A DNA stretch of 64,000 bases, from the NCBI RefSeq assembly GCF_000193205.1, contig NC_015278.1, positions 62,001-126,000 of the forward strand, given 5' to 3'. Numbering within the stretch: position 1 is the stretch's first letter; every line of letters begins with the position of its first letter. This document shows positions 8,781-17,141 of the stretch, piece after piece. This DNA is from Aerococcus sp. Group 1 (GTDB lineage Bacteria > Bacillota > Bacilli > Lactobacillales > Aerococcaceae). Below the pieces are notes generated by a model. That model worked only from the letters and a program-made list of their open reading frames with translations. It did no database searches and was not told the origin of the DNA. Position numbers and translations under genes: made by a program.

Positions 8781-8793
8781 ACTCCGGCTCCTT
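8781..8793 (+). terminator. Left half of the LysM gene terminator, split by IS copy 1
   Basis: ACTCCGGC (8781-8788), TC and CTT (8791-8793) form the left arm and part of the loop. The matching right part, CTT-AG-GCTGGAGT-TTTTTTT, is at 10449-10467. Joined without the IS and one CTT copy they give an 8-bp stem, 7-nt loop and T-run. Confidence 0.85.
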
Positions 8794-8846
8794 TGTAGTG
8801 ACCCCCAAAAGTTGGACTAAGAATTCAACTTTTGGGGGTTATTTTT

Positions 8847-9290
8847 ATGTCTAAATATTCATTAGAATTTAAACTGAATTTAGTAGGAGACTATATTGCG
8901 AAAAAAGGAAGTTATCGAACCTTAGCTAATAAAGCAGGAATAGATCCTTCTATTTTACGAAGGTGGGTTAATAACTATTATGAATTTGGTGTAGATGGTT
9001 TAAAGAAAAGGCGGACTCAACAGGTTTATACTGTTGAATTCAAATTAAATGCGATAGAATTGTATGAAAGTACGGAAATGAGTTATCGCGAATTGGCCAA
9101 TTCATTAAACATGAATAATCCAAGTCTAATCGCTAATTGGCGAAGAGCTTATCATGAAAGAGGACTTGATGGCCTTTCCGCGAGGAAAGGAAGGCCACCT
9201 AAAGTGTCTAAAAAGAAATCACAAATCAATCAAATAAAGGATAGCAGCGAAACCAATCAGTTAAGTGAAGCAAAAAATAAAGGAACTTGA
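8847..9290 (+). pseudogene. IS copy 1 orfA, frameshifted near its end
   Basis: Encodes the helix-turn-helix part of the transposase (SYRTLANKAGIDPSILRRWV and a second HTH, MSYRELANSLNMNNPSLIANW). Reading starts at ATG 8847 after GGGGG. The A-run at 9272-9277 has 6 A where copy 2 has 5; this shifts frame and stops after SEAKNKGT, losing the C-terminal leucine-zipper-like part (ELEQRITDLEIENKFLKG) that copy 2 keeps. An intact orfA would be about 178 residues. Confidence 0.85.
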
Positions 9291-9383
9291 ACAACGGATT
9301 ACGGATTTAGAAATTGAGAACAAATTTTTAAAAGGATTGAGGAGACGTGTGGCTCAAAGAGTCAAGCGAGAAAAGAAGAAATA

Positions 9384-10274
9384 GTGACCGAAATCACACG
9401 TCTCCATGATGAAAAATATGCTTTAAAAGATATTCTTAGCGTTTTAAAGTTTCCTAAATCGACCTACTTTTATTGGAAAAATAAAGATGAGGAAATTGAT
9501 AAGGATGCCGATTTAAAAGAGGAAATGAAAGACATCAGAGAAACCCATAAGGATTATGGTTATCGAAGAATGCGAGCTGAACTGCTTTCCCGTGGTTATA
9601 AGGTCAGTAAAAACAAAGTTCAACGCCTAATGAAAATTATGGGGATACAGGTCACTAGCTATACTAGAAAGACAAGAAAATATAATTCCTACAAAGGAAC
9701 GATTGGAGAGATAGCGCCAAATCGTATCAACCGGCGGTTTGATTCGACCATTCCTTATCAAAAAATAACAACAGACACAACAGAATTTAAATACTACTAT
9801 GCCGATGATTCTGGGAATTATCAAACTGGAAAACTCTATTTAGATCCTTACATGGATCTATTTAATCGAGAAATTATTTCTTTTAAGATAACACATCAGC
9901 CTAATGGACAAAGCATGTTGGAGGGGCTACAAGCTGCCATTGAAGCAAGTAAATTATGTCCATACAGAAGAACCTTTCATTCTGATCAGGGCTGGGCCTA
10001 TCAAATGAAAAGTTACACCCGGCTCTTGAAGGATCACCGAATTTTTCAAAGTATGTCTCGTAAAGGAAATTGCTTAGATAATTCGCCAATGGAGAATTTC
10101 TTTAGTCTACTAAAACAAGAAGTCTACTATGGTCGGACTTATCATTCCTTTGAAGAATTAGCACAAGCGATTGAAGATTTTATAATCTATTACAATGGTG
10201 AAAGAATCAAAGAAAAATTAGATTTTAGGAGTCCTATAGAATTTCGTCTTCATCACGCTTCTTTCGCCGCTTAA
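9384..10274 (+). CDS. IS copy 1 orfB, DDE transposase catalytic subunit
   Basis: 296 residues with the rve integrase core. The catalytic triad is visible in TTDTTEF, HSDQGWAY and the Glu of NSPMENFFSLLK, with the IS150-group motif SRKGNCLDN. It lies in the -1 frame relative to orfA, with the GTG overlapping the orfA TAG (AATAGTG), the normal IS3-family layout in which OrfAB arises by programmed -1 frameshifting. The reading frame is intact, so this copy could supply OrfB, but its orfA is broken. The encoded protein is identical to that of copy 2. Confidence 0.95.
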   Translation: MTEITRLHDEKYALKDILSVLKFPKSTYFYWKNKDEEIDKDADLKEEMKDIRETHKDYGYRRMRAELLSRGYKVSKNKVQRLMKIMGIQVTSYTRKTRKYNSYKGTIGEIAPNRINRRFDSTIPYQKITTDTTEFKYYYADDSGNYQTGKLYLDPYMDLFNREIISFKITHQPNGQSMLEGLQAAIEASKLCPYRRTFHSDQGWAYQMKSYTRLLKDHRIFQSMSRKGNCLDNSPMENFFSLLKQEVYYGRTYHSFEELAQAIEDFIIYYNGERIKEKLDFRSPIEFRLHHASFAA

Positions 10275-10504
10275 TGATTACACATAAACTTTAAACTTAT
10301 CAAGAGCCGCTACGCTCTTCCTCTTGACAAGTTTAAATTTCTGAGTAAATGTGTCGGCAAGAAATAAGCAAGAACTGTAAGCAACAAAAAAGAGCTGGCC
10401 AAAGGCCAACTCACTATATATAAAGTCCAACTTATTGGGGTCACCATACTTAGGCTGGAGTTTTTTTATTTAAGCGGTTTTCGGGACCCAGCCGTAACTC
10501 TGCC

Positions 10505-10533
10505 TTGAATAAGTAAGCGGTTTCTGCTATAGT
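10505..10533 (+). promoter_or_regulatory. Promoter of the thiamine operon
   Basis: TTGAAT (10505-10510), a 17-nt spacer and TATAGT (10528-10533), just ahead of the TPP riboswitch. It starts within 60 bp of the right end of IS copy 1. Confidence 0.7.
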
Positions 10534-10539
10534 TAGAAA

Positions 10540-10630
10540 GTACTCACAAGAGGTGCTTTTGCTGAGATAGGTGGAAACCTGGACTCTTTGAACCTGAGAA
10601 AGTTAAGACTTGCGTAGGGATGTGAGAATT
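10540..10630 (+). promoter_or_regulatory. TPP riboswitch (THI element)
   Basis: The conserved blocks are in order: P1 strand ACTCACA, GAGGTGC, GCTGAGA, GGACTCTTTGAACCTGA, GTTAAGACTTGCGTAGGGA and the closing TGTGAG. It binds thiamine pyrophosphate and, with the terminator at 10687-10731, would shut off thiM-thiED when thiamine is plentiful. Confidence 0.97.
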
Positions 10631-10686
10631 CAAGTATCGTAATATAGTCTAACCAGGATCTTTGGTTAAGATGAAACGATAAGAAG

Positions 10687-10731
10687 TCCTGCAAAGTACA
10701 CTTAGTGGAGTATACTTTGCAGGGCTTTTTC
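10687..10731 (+). terminator. Expression-platform terminator of the TPP riboswitch
   Basis: TCCTGCAAAGTA pairs with TATACTTTGCAGGG over a loop of about 10 nt, followed by CTTTTTC. The stretch between the aptamer and this stem provides the alternative pairing partner. Confidence 0.85.
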
Positions 10732-10796
10732 TGTTTATGAACGAGATTCCTGCAAGTGATCTTTTAGCGATTAAGAAGAATAAGAGAGATGAGAAT

Positions 10797-11635
10797 ATGT
10801 CTAAAAAAACAGCCATTCCCTTTGCTAAATATTGTCAGCAGGTCAAAGAGAAGTCTCCGCTGATCCAAGTTTTAAATAATTATGTCACTATTCATGATGT
10901 GGCCAATGTGATTTTGGCCAGTGGCGGGCGTCCTGTGATGACCGATAACTTACCTAATAGTAAGGATGTGGTCAAGACGGCTGACCTTTTGCTATTGAAT
11001 GCCGCTAGTCCCAGACCTAATCAGGAATTGTTGGACCTTGCCGCCATAGCGAAAAATGACCACCATCCCGTGGTCTTAGACCCAGTGGGGGTTTCAGCTA
11101 TGCCGTTTAAATTAAAGCTCTGTCAAGAGCTGATTGACCGGGGTCTAGTAAGGGCGGTAAAGGGGAATGCTTCGGAAATTCGAAGCCTCCTCTTTGAAAA
11201 AAGCCAAGGATCTGGGGTCGACCTGGGTCCTGGAGACGAGGTAAGCTTAGCCAACCTGGCTGATTTTGCTCCGGACTTTAAAGCTTACGCCCAAGAAAAG
11301 GAATTATCCTAGCCATGTCAGGCCCGATTGACTTAGTGACTGACGGCGAGCGGCTGGCAGTCATTGAAAATGGCCACTCTTGGATGGCTTCCTATACGGG
11401 GTCAGGTTGCCAGTTAAGCGGCGTCCTAGCTAGCTTTTTAGCCGGTAATCCGGATGAAGATCCTTTTTACCTAGCTACAGCTGCCATGATTAGCTATGGG
11501 GTGGCGGGAGAAATTGCTGCTCAAGTGCTCCAGCCTTATGAGGGCAATGCCACTTATTCCAACCGAGTGATTGACCAGGTCTTCTTATTAGAGGCCAAAG
11601 AATTAGAAAGGAGAGCCAAGTATGACATTCAATAA
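10797..11635 (+). pseudogene. thiM: Hydroxyethylthiazole kinase ThiM, apparent frameshift
   Basis: ThiM phosphorylates the thiazole moiety for thiamine salvage. Part one starts at ATG 10797 (RBS GAGATGAGA) and shows PLIQVLNNYVTIHDVANVIL, DPVGVSAMPF and VKGNASEI. It stops at 11312 after AQEKELS. Part two resumes in the next frame with LAMSGPIDLVTDG and keeps the ATP-binding GSGCQLSG and the usual C-terminus. One extra A in the run at 11296-11299 would read AQEKGIILAMSGPIDLVTDG, an uninterrupted ThiM, so a single-base loss (real or sequencing) is the simplest explanation. The end overlaps thiE-thiD by 14 nt. Confidence 0.85.
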
Positions 11636-13070
11636 AAATGATTTATTGGTCTATGCCATTACGCCCGACCGCTTTGACCATGACGAATTAATCCAGCAAG
11701 TCAAAGAGGTCTTAGCAGGAGGGGCGACGATTTTACAGTTACGTTTAAAGGACCATCCTTTTAAAGACCAAGAGGATAAGCTGGCTCTAACTAAAAAAAT
11801 CAAAGCCCTCTGCCAAGAAGCAGGTGTCCCCTTTATTATCGATGATGACTATGAACTGGCCCTGGCGGTAGATGCTGACGGCCTCCATGTTGGAGAAGAT
11901 GACCTGCCAGTTGACCAGGCTAGACAACTACTCGGCCCGGAAAAAATTATCGGGGCTTCGGCTAAGACTTTGGATACCGCTCTAAAAGCCCAAGCGGCTG
12001 GTGCAGACTATTTGGGAGTTGGCGCCCTCTATCCGACCCAGTCTAAGGCCAATGCCCAAGGAACTAGTCTGACTACCCTGAGAACGATTGCCCAAGGGGT
12101 CAATATTCCCATTGTAGGCATTGGTGGGATTAGCTTAGATAATATGGCCAATTTACGGGACCAGGGTTTGGCTGGGGTGGCACTAATTTCCGCCCTATTT
12201 AAAGCGGAGGACCCCTACCGAACCACGCAAGCCGTTCGCCAAGCTGCTGAAAGGCTTTTTAAACTCCAAGCCGTCCTTACCATCGCCGGCTCAGACTCAA
12301 GCGGTGGAGCCGGAATTCAAGCAGACCTCAAGACCATGCAAGCTAATGGAGTCTTTGGTATGAGTGCCATTACTTCAGTGACCGCCCAAAATACTAGGGG
12401 TGTGACCGGGGTCTATGATCTCAGTCCAGAGGCCTTGGCTAGCCAACTCCAAGCGGTCTTCGAGGATATTCCTCCGGCTAGTGTCAAGATTGGTATGGTT
12501 TCCCAAGTGGAATTAGTAGAGGAAATCGCCAAAGCCCTTAAAACCTACCAGGCTAAAAATGTCGTAGTGGACCCGGTCATGGTCGCAACGAGCGGGTCCA
12601 ACTTGATCCAGGACCAAGCGGTGCAGGTCTTAGCTGACCAGGTCTTCCCGCTCGCTTGCTTAATTACTCCCAATATTCCTGAAAGCCAGGTCTTAGCGGG
12701 ACAAGACATCCATTCGGCAGCCGATATGGAAGCCGTCGCTAAGACGATTAGTCAGACCTACCAAGTCGCTGTCCTCTGTAAGGGTGGCCATCGGGTCAAT
12801 GACGCTAACGATGTCCTGGTTACCCCTGAGGGCGAGGTCCACTGGTTTAGGGGTGAGCGGGTTGATAATCCCAATACCCATGGGACTGGCTGTACGCTAT
12901 CCAGTGCCATTGCCAGCAACCTAGCCAAGGGTGATGACTTAGTCACTGCCATTGCTCGGGCTAAGACCTATCTCAGCCTGACCCTTAAAGATCAATTAGA
13001 TCTTGGCCAGGGGAGTGGCCCCTTGAACCATGGCTTTGGCCTCTTGACTTATTACCCCACTGACCATTAA
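11622..13070 (+). CDS. thiED: Fused ThiE-ThiD: thiamine-phosphate synthase / HMP(-P) kinase
   Basis: 482 residues. The N-terminal ThiE barrel (about 1-215: ILQLRLKDHPF, FIIDDDYELALAVDADGLHVGEDD, GASAKT, GVGALYPTQSK, PIVGIGGI) joins HMP-PP and thiazole phosphate into thiamine phosphate. The C-terminal ThiD (about 217-482: LTIAGSDSSGGAGIQADLKT from 219, VVDPVMVATSG, HGTGCTLSSAIASN) makes HMP-PP. With ThiM this is a complete HMP-plus-thiazole salvage route without de novo genes in the window. RBS AAGGAGAG; it is co-transcribed with thiM behind the TPP riboswitch. The order ThiE then ThiD in one chain is less usual than separate genes. Confidence 0.94.
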   Translation: MTFNKNDLLVYAITPDRFDHDELIQQVKEVLAGGATILQLRLKDHPFKDQEDKLALTKKIKALCQEAGVPFIIDDDYELALAVDADGLHVGEDDLPVDQARQLLGPEKIIGASAKTLDTALKAQAAGADYLGVGALYPTQSKANAQGTSLTTLRTIAQGVNIPIVGIGGISLDNMANLRDQGLAGVALISALFKAEDPYRTTQAVRQAAERLFKLQAVLTIAGSDSSGGAGIQADLKTMQANGVFGMSAITSVTAQNTRGVTGVYDLSPEALASQLQAVFEDIPPASVKIGMVSQVELVEEIAKALKTYQAKNVVVDPVMVATSGSNLIQDQAVQVLADQVFPLACLITPNIPESQVLAGQDIHSAADMEAVAKTISQTYQVAVLCKGGHRVNDANDVLVTPEGEVHWFRGERVDNPNTHGTGCTLSSAIASNLAKGDDLVTAIARAKTYLSLTLKDQLDLGQGSGPLNHGFGLLTYYPTDH

Positions 13071-13163
13071 TTTGCTTTAGCTTCCCTTAGCCAATAGTTT
13101 TTAGTCTTTCAACCCTTCTACGAGGCTAGACCTGCTAGGGGAAGCGTATCTGTACACCGATAA

Positions 13164-13197
13164 GGGTCATGATAGCTTGTCATGGCCTTTTTTCTAT
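13164..13197 (+). terminator. Terminator of the thiamine operon
   Basis: AGGGTCATGA and TGTCATGGCCT form a stem with a short loop, followed by TTTTTT. It lies about 95 nt after the thiE-thiD stop. Confidence 0.75.
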
Positions 13198-13250
13198 ATT
13201 TTGGAAAAGTGTGGGGACTGTTTTTAGCATAGAGCATATTTCTTCTTATA

Positions 13251-13268
13251 TTGTGAAAACAAACACAT
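13251..13268. promoter_or_regulatory. Rex-like operator upstream of adhE
   Basis: TTGTGAAAACAAACACAT resembles the Rex consensus (TTGTGA-n6-TCACAA) with a well-kept left half and an imperfect right half. Rex control of adhE is established in other Firmicutes; here it is inference. Confidence 0.4.
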
Positions 13269-13312
13269 ATTTTCTCTTTTTAATTAAAATATAAAAATAT
13301 TCTTTTAAAAGT

Positions 13313-13326
13313 TGTAAGCGATTACA
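13313..13326. promoter_or_regulatory. CcpA cre site 1 of adhE
   Basis: TGTAAGCGATTACA fits the cre consensus TGWAANCGNTNWCA at every position. It lies 65 nt upstream of the -35, consistent with catabolite control. Confidence 0.8.
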
Positions 13327-13353
13327 AGGTTAAATTACTAATATTTAAGTAAT

Positions 13354-13367
13354 TGTAAGCGGTTATA
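13354..13367. promoter_or_regulatory. CcpA cre site 2 of adhE
   Basis: TGTAAGCGGTTATA matches the cre consensus with one mismatch. It is 41 bp from cre 1, close to four helical turns, so two CcpA dimers could bind the same face. Confidence 0.65.
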
Positions 13368-13390
13368 GATAAAAAGAAAACAAAAATAAC

Positions 13391-13419
13391 TTGCTTTTTA
13401 TTTGTGAATAATTTAACAT
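13391..13419 (+). promoter_or_regulatory. adhE promoter
   Basis: TTGCTT (13391-13396), 17-nt spacer and TAACAT (13414-13419). Confidence 0.55.
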
Positions 13420-13472
13420 AATAGCCATAAAGATGAAAGTCATTAAAAATCAAAGAAAGGTTAGGAATAACA

Positions 13473-16118
13473 ATGGCTAAAGGAAAAGAACAAAAAGTAG
13501 ATATTCCACAATTTATCGATGAGACAGTGGCTAAGGCTAAACAGGCCTTAGAAGATTTTATGGCCTTAGACCAAGAGCAAATCGACCATATTGTTACTAA
13601 GGCGTCGATTGCTGCCTTAGACCAACATGGGGTCTTAGCTAAACATGCCGTTGAAGATACTGGACGGGGTGTCTTTGAAGATAAGGCCACCAAGAACTTA
13701 TTTGCCTGTGAACATGTGACCAACCACATGCGCCACTTGAAAACAGTAGGTATTATTGATCGTGATGAGGCCAAGGGATTGACCTATATTGCTGAACCGG
13801 TCGGGGTAATTTGTGGGATTGTTCCTACTACCAACCCAACATCGACAGCAATCTTTAAGTCCTTGATTTCTTTGAAGACCCGTAATCCCATTGTCTTCTC
13901 CTTCCACCCTCAAGCGCTGGAATCTTCCATCCATGCGGCCAAAGTGGTGCGGGACGCAGCGATTGCGGCAGGGGCACCTGAAAACTGTATCCAATGGATC
14001 GATCCAAAACATGCCTCGATGGAAGCCACCAATTTACTGATGAACCATCCTGATGTGGCTACTATCCTTGCAACCGGTGGATCGGCCATGGTTAAGGCCG
14101 CCTATTCTTGTGGCAAACCTGCCTTAGGTGTGGGACCTGGGAATGTACCTGCCTATGTTGAAAAAACGGCTAACCTCAAGCAAGCCGTGAATGATATTGT
14201 CATGAGTAAGGCCTTCGATAATGGGATGGTTTGTGCTTCAGAACAAGCTGCCATTGTTGACAAAGAAATCTACCCTGCCTTCATTAAAGAAATGAAGTCC
14301 TACCATGTTTACTTTGTCAACCAAAAGGAAAAAGCTCTCTTAGAAGAATTCTGCTTTGGAGCTAAAGCCAATAGTGAGGCGGTTGACCAAGCCAAACTCA
14401 ATGCCGATATTGTTGGAAAATCAGCGGTTTGGATTGCTAAAGAAGCTGGCTTTGAAGTCCCTGAGGAAACCGTGATCCTAGCAGCGGAAGTTCCTGAAGT
14501 GGGCCCAGCCCAACCCCTTACCCGAGAAAAATTATCTCCAGTGCTTGCCATCTTAAAGGCTGAGACGACCGAAGATGGGATGGCCAAAGCTGAAGCCATG
14601 GTCGAGTTTAATGGTCTAGGTCACTCCGCCGCCATCCATACCAATAACCACGACTTAGAAATCGAATACGCCAAACGGGTAAAAGTGGCCCGGGTCATTG
14701 TCAATGCACCGTCAACCTTTGGGGGGATTGGGGATGTATATAACTACTTTATTCCCTCCTTAACCCTAGGCTGTGGGTCTTATGGACATAACTCTGTAGC
14801 TGGTAACGTGGGACCTTTAGATTTGATTAATATTAAACGAGTAGGGGAGCGGCAAAATAACATGCAATGGTTTAAAGTCCCTCGGGTTTACTTTGAAAAG
14901 AATTCCATTAAATACTTACAAGAATTAGACCATGTGGAAAGGGTATCGATTATTTCAGATAAAGGCATCGCCAAACTCGGCTTTGTCCAAAAAGTCATTG
15001 ACCAACTCCAACAACGGCAAAATAAGGTGGTCTATGATGTCTTTGATAACATTGAACCGGATCCAGATATTTCCACGGTTCAAGCGGGTGCTGACGCCAT
15101 TCGTGCCTTCCAACCGGATACCATTATTGCTATTGGTGGGGGATCGGTTATGGACTCCGCTAAGATCATGTGGCTCTTCTATGAACGTCCTGACGTTGAC
15201 TTCCGCGACCTGGTTCAAAAATTCATGGATATTAGAAAACGGGCCTTCCGTTTCCCAGCCCTCGGTGACAAAGCCCAATTAGTGGCTATCCCAACCACCT
15301 CAGGGACAGGTTCCGAAGTAACGCCTTTTGCGGTCATTTCCGATAAGAAGAACAATAAGAAGTACCCGCTTGCTGACTACGCCCTCTTACCTAAGGTAGC
15401 TATCGTGGATTCCAGCTTTGTTGAAAAGGTACCAAGTCGGGTAACTGCCGCTACCGGGATGGACGTCTTAACCCACGCTATTGAGGCTTATGTATCTATC
15501 TTTGCCTCAGACTATACCGATGGACTCTCTCTTCAAGTTATTAAGCTTGTCTTTGACTACTTGGAAAAATCGGTCAAAGACTTTGACCCGCTAGCTAGAG
15601 AGAAGATGCATAATGCGGCAACCATGGCGGGGATGGCCTTCGGTAACGCCTTCCTGGGAATTGTTCACTCCATGTCCCATAAGATCGGTGGGGTCTTCCA
15701 TACCGTTCACGGGGAAAACAATGCCATCCTTCTGCCTTATGTGATCCGCTACAACGGCGAAAAACCAGGTAAACTTTCTACCTGGCCAAAATACAACTAC
15801 TACAAGGCTGGTGAACGTTACCAAAACATTGCCCGTATGCTAGGATTAAAGGCCAATACTGTCGATGAAGCCGTTGCTTCCTTGGCCCAAGCCTGCTATG
15901 AACTCGGTGAAAAAGTTGGTCTCCCAATGAGCTACCAAGCCCAAGGTCTTGACAAGAAAGAATGGGAAAAGGCCTTAGAACAACTGGCTTATGATGCTTA
16001 TGAAGACCAATGTACCCCATTAAACCCTCGTCTGCCATTAGTTCCTGATATGATGGCCATGATGCGGGCGGCTTACCAAGGTTATGGTAAGGCACCAGAG
16101 CCAATTAAGAATAAGTAA
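13473..16118 (+). CDS. adhE: AdhE, bifunctional acetaldehyde/alcohol dehydrogenase
   Basis: 881 residues, the full AdhE length. The N-terminal aldehyde dehydrogenase (about 1-440) has the catalytic Cys254 in NGMVCASEQ and GVGPGNVPAYVE. The C-terminal iron-dependent alcohol dehydrogenase (about 460-881) has AIGGGSVMDSAK, PTTSGTGSEVTPFAV and metal-binding His residues in GMDVLTHAIEAYVS and GIVHSMSHKIGG. It reduces acetyl-CoA to ethanol and recycles NADH in mixed-acid fermentation; AdhE forms spirosomes in other species. RBS AAAGG precedes the ATG. It is monocistronic, with two cre sites and a Rex-like site upstream and a clear terminator downstream. Confidence 0.98.
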   Translation: MAKGKEQKVDIPQFIDETVAKAKQALEDFMALDQEQIDHIVTKASIAALDQHGVLAKHAVEDTGRGVFEDKATKNLFACEHVTNHMRHLKTVGIIDRDEAKGLTYIAEPVGVICGIVPTTNPTSTAIFKSLISLKTRNPIVFSFHPQALESSIHAAKVVRDAAIAAGAPENCIQWIDPKHASMEATNLLMNHPDVATILATGGSAMVKAAYSCGKPALGVGPGNVPAYVEKTANLKQAVNDIVMSKAFDNGMVCASEQAAIVDKEIYPAFIKEMKSYHVYFVNQKEKALLEEFCFGAKANSEAVDQAKLNADIVGKSAVWIAKEAGFEVPEETVILAAEVPEVGPAQPLTREKLSPVLAILKAETTEDGMAKAEAMVEFNGLGHSAAIHTNNHDLEIEYAKRVKVARVIVNAPSTFGGIGDVYNYFIPSLTLGCGSYGHNSVAGNVGPLDLINIKRVGERQNNMQWFKVPRVYFEKNSIKYLQELDHVERVSIISDKGIAKLGFVQKVIDQLQQRQNKVVYDVFDNIEPDPDISTVQAGADAIRAFQPDTIIAIGGGSVMDSAKIMWLFYERPDVDFRDLVQKFMDIRKRAFRFPALGDKAQLVAIPTTSGTGSEVTPFAVISDKKNNKKYPLADYALLPKVAIVDSSFVEKVPSRVTAATGMDVLTHAIEAYVSIFASDYTDGLSLQVIKLVFDYLEKSVKDFDPLAREKMHNAATMAGMAFGNAFLGIVHSMSHKIGGVFHTVHGENNAILLPYVIRYNGEKPGKLSTWPKYNYYKAGERYQNIARMLGLKANTVDEAVASLAQACYELGEKVGLPMSYQAQGLDKKEWEKALEQLAYDAYEDQCTPLNPRLPLVPDMMAMMRAAYQGYGKAPEPIKNK

Positions 16119-16138
16119 GAAATTCCTCTTATTTACAT

Positions 16139-16173
16139 AGAAAAAGTGAGCCCCAAGCAGCTCACTTTTTTCT
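16139..16173. terminator. Bidirectional terminator between adhE and pgeF
   Basis: AAAAAGTGAGC and GCTCACTTTTTT pair around an 8-nt loop between convergent genes. Confidence 0.9.
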
Positions 16174-16191
16174 TTTATTATCAGATTTTTA

Positions 16192-16965
16192 TTAATTCAA
16201 ACGATCCTTTTGCCAGATGAAGCCCATGTGGCGGCCCTTAGTTTGGTTTTGGCGGTAGGAGAAGCCTTGGGGGCTGGCATAGGTATCCATAGGGTCCACT
16301 TGGATGTTTTCGGGACGGATACCTAAATGGAGGCATTGATTTCTGACCACGGCTTGGTTATCAATGTGCCACTTACCGCTGTCTGCTTGGTAGGAGATAT
16401 TTCCCTCTGAACCCTCCAAGTCCTTGAATTGAAGATAAACATCCTCATCGACTTCAAAGTGTTTTTGGGATAAGGCTGGACCAATTTGAACGTGGATATT
16501 TTCTGCTTTGACCTCAGGATGATCGGCAAAGATTTGCTCAAAGGTTACTTGGGTAATGTTTTGGACCGTACCCCGCCAGCCGGAATGAATGACACCAATC
16601 AGGGGAGTCTTTTGGTCGTAGAAGAGAATAGGAACGCAGTCAGCAGTGAAAATCCCTAACATGAGCTCCTCATCAAAGCTGTAGAGGGCATCGGTTTGGG
16701 GAATAGCCGTGTCATTGGATAAGGCACCCTTGCCGCCGTCAGCCAAACTAACTTCTACTGCTCGTTTGGAATGACTTTGATGGGCTTGGACAAAGTGGTC
16801 GGGACTGATATGGGTCGCTTGGAAAAAAGCCCGGCGGTTAGCTAAGACCGCATCTAAGTCCTGATAGGAGTGGATTCCCATATTGCCGGCTTCGGGCAGG
16901 TCTGGATCTCTTAGGGTGATCCCCATTTGTAAGTGGGGGTTATTGTAATAGTAGTGAATAGACAT
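16192..16965 (-). CDS. pgeF: PgeF/YlmD, multicopper-oxidase-like laccase-domain protein
   Basis: About 257 residues of the DUF152/YfiH family. The conserved metal-site pieces are visible: the QAHQSHSK His block, FTADCVPILFYD (Cys) and GVIHSGWRGTVQNI (His). Known members act as purine nucleoside phosphorylase/adenosine deaminase and in peptidoglycan editing. The listed frame can begin at GTG 16974, but AAGGA lies about 10 nt before ATG 16965, giving MSIHYYYNNPHLQ, the better start. In many Firmicutes ylmD sits in the division cluster; here it stands alone between adhE and the M16C peptidase. Confidence 0.9.
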   Translation of the reverse strand: MSIHYYYNNPHLQMGITLRDPDLPEAGNMGIHSYQDLDAVLANRRAFFQATHISPDHFVQAHQSHSKRAVEVSLADGGKGALSNDTAIPQTDALYSFDEELMLGIFTADCVPILFYDQKTPLIGVIHSGWRGTVQNITQVTFEQIFADHPEVKAENIHVQIGPALSQKHFEVDEDVYLQFKDLEGSEGNISYQADSGKWHIDNQAVVRNQCLHLGIRPENIQVDPMDTYASPQGFSYRQNQTKGRHMGFIWQKDRLN

Positions 16966-17141
16966 CAGGAACACTTCCTTCTATAAAATAATGGCAAAGT
17001 ATCTTGCTTATTATAAGCGGATTTTTTCCCACCCGCAATCCTTAGGCCTTGTTCATCCCACAATTGATCTGATTTTCTGGATAGTGACCCTAGAGAAAAT
17101 TTGTTATACTAGGGAAAGATTCTTTAAGAGGAGTGCTTGTT

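Larger units (their letters stand above)
8794..10448 (+). mobile_element. IS3-family (IS150-like) insertion sequence, copy 1
   Basis: 1655 bp bounded by TGTAGTGACC at the left and GGTCACCATA at the right (imperfect inverted repeats continuing as CCCAAAAGTTGGACT). The flanking 3-bp repeat CTT fits an IS3-family target duplication. It carries the usual orfA/orfB pair. Just inside the left end, AACCCCCAAAAGTTG/CAACTTTTGGGGGTT followed by ATTTTT makes a built-in terminator hairpin that would block incoming transcription. The copy at 19637-21289 is essentially identical apart from two single-A differences. Confidence 0.95.

Noticed and set aside
13322..13774. 150-codon minus-strand ORF over the adhE promoter and start
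   Set aside because: It runs antisense through a real coding region and the cre sites; it is a shadow of adhE codon bias.
15778..16104. Other long antisense ORFs within adhE, tkt, copB, the permease and similar genes
   Set aside because: All are in frames opposite to strongly supported genes, with no RBS, and have low-complexity or implausible composition.
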